A DNA stretch of 64,000 bases from Ancylobacter rudongensis. GTDB taxonomy: Bacteria > Pseudomonadota > Alphaproteobacteria > Rhizobiales > Xanthobacteraceae. The stretch lies in assembly GCF_900100155.1 (NCBI RefSeq), contig NZ_FMTP01000004.1, forward strand, positions 124,001 through 188,000, in the 5' to 3' direction. The notes beneath the pieces were generated by a model that ran no database searches, was not told the origin of the DNA, and worked only from the letters and a program-made list of their open reading frames with translations. The position numbers and the translations under genes are program-made. Positions 63,666-64,000 of the stretch are shown here, piece after piece (the stretch's first letter is position 1; the number at the start of each line of letters is the position of its first letter).

Positions 63666-64000
63666 TCAACTCTTGCGCTGGCGGCTTTCGGCGACCGCCG
63701 GAACCTGCTGCGGCGCGTGGGGCGCATTGAAGCTGCGCATCGAGGGGGCGTCCTCCGCCCGCTCGCGGCCCGGGCGCCGTCCACCGCGCCAGGAGGCGAC
63801 CAGATGCTGGGCGCTGGCGAGGGGGAGGTCGTCGAACATTTCCGCCAGCCGCGCCATGTCGCCGGCGGAGCGGCCGGCCACCGGATGCAGCCGGAACAGC
63901 ACGCGCGAGAGGATGGCGAAGGACAGGCCCAGCGCGCGGGCGACCACCGCCAGCGACTGGCCGGTGTCGTCGGCGATGATGCGGGCGGCGTTATCGGGCG
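63666..64000 (-). CDS. DUF2336-like protein, C-terminal part; gene continues outside window
   Basis: About 111 residues are visible; the frame is open to the right edge, so the start is outside. The visible part reads DNAARIIADDTGQSLAVVARALGLSFAILSRVLFRLHP (parts ARIIADDTGQSLAVVARALG and LSRVLFRLHP), then a tail with FDDLPLASAQHLVASWRGG. This matches the end of DUF2336 proteins. Unknown function. Do not take the ATG at 63947 as a start. Confidence 0.75.
   Translation of the reverse strand, partial: PDNAARIIADDTGQSLAVVARALGLSFAILSRVLFRLHPVAGRSAGDMARLAEMFDDLPLASAQHLVASWRGGRRPGRERAEDAPSMRSFNAPHAPQQVPAVAESRQRKS

Overview
The window is a high-GC (roughly 68-70 %, judged by eye) stretch of chromosome from an alphaproteobacterium. 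The gene content points to Hyphomicrobiales: Irr-type iron boxes beside bfd/bfr, two phasins, a groESL operon with both an RpoH-type promoter and a CIRCE element, a MucR/Ros regulator, and DUF1491, DUF2336, DUF5330 and DUF6456 proteins. Xanthobacteraceae (Ancylobacter/Starkeya/Xanthobacter-like) is my best guess, by inference only. I see no insertion sequence, integrase, prophage, plasmid function or CRISPR array. This is an ordinary core chromosome segment with dense, often overlapping genes. Both window edges cut genes: an M16 peptidase on the left and a DUF2336 protein on the right.

Layout. 1-6.3 kb: M16 protease, GNAT acetyltransferase, then an iron block (bfd with a histidine-rich tail, bfr, a ferric-iron binding protein and its permease) with three Irr-box-like palindromes. 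6.3-13.3 kb: acetoacetyl-CoA ligase, AsmA-like protein, large PAS histidine kinase. 13.5-17.1 kb: two phasins with a strong palindrome between them, then groES-groEL. 17.1-25.4 kb: MarC, RNase HII, cytochrome bd (CIO-type) oxidase, uracil-DNA glycosylase, ETF-ubiquinone oxidoreductase, a secreted protein with two pepsin-like Asp motifs, and a small membrane protein. 25.5-28.5 kb: phnCDE-type ABC transporter behind a Pho box. 28.6-36.9 kb: an unusual secreted-type hypothetical protein, an SbmA/YddA-like ABC exporter, a ClC channel, a TPP riboswitch with thiY, a YcaQ-like glycosylase translationally coupled to a thiX-like permease, and a universal stress protein. 37-45.4 kb: choloylglycine-hydrolase family enzyme, macro-like protein, tRNA-His, AtzG/AtzE-like pair, a TSUP exporter with its TIGR02186 partner, a sugar dehydrogenase with a cytochrome c, and pyroglutamyl peptidase. 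45.4-52.4 kb: response regulator, MeaB GTPase, class IV aminotransferase, M20 dipeptidase, HerA-like ATPase, folP-folK. 52.5-64 kb: glycine-rich protein, CorA/ZntB transporter, Fe-SOD, a Pro/Arg/Glu-repeat membrane protein, oligopeptidase B with msrB, a MucR-family regulator, a DnaA-domain-IV-like protein with a DUF6456 protein, SufE, and small envelope or unknown proteins.

Together the genes fit an aerobic, metabolically versatile heterotroph that stores polyhydroxybutyrate. It can mobilise acetoacetate, feed electrons from ETF into quinone, respire through a low-oxygen bd oxidase, scavenge phosphonate-like compounds and thiamine precursors, and control iron storage through Irr. The observations I rate most worth checking are the pepsin-like secreted protein, the His-rich Bfd under Irr-box control, the MucR homologue that lacks usual zinc ligands, the DnaA-domain-IV-like/DUF6456 pair, and the repeat-rich membrane protein.
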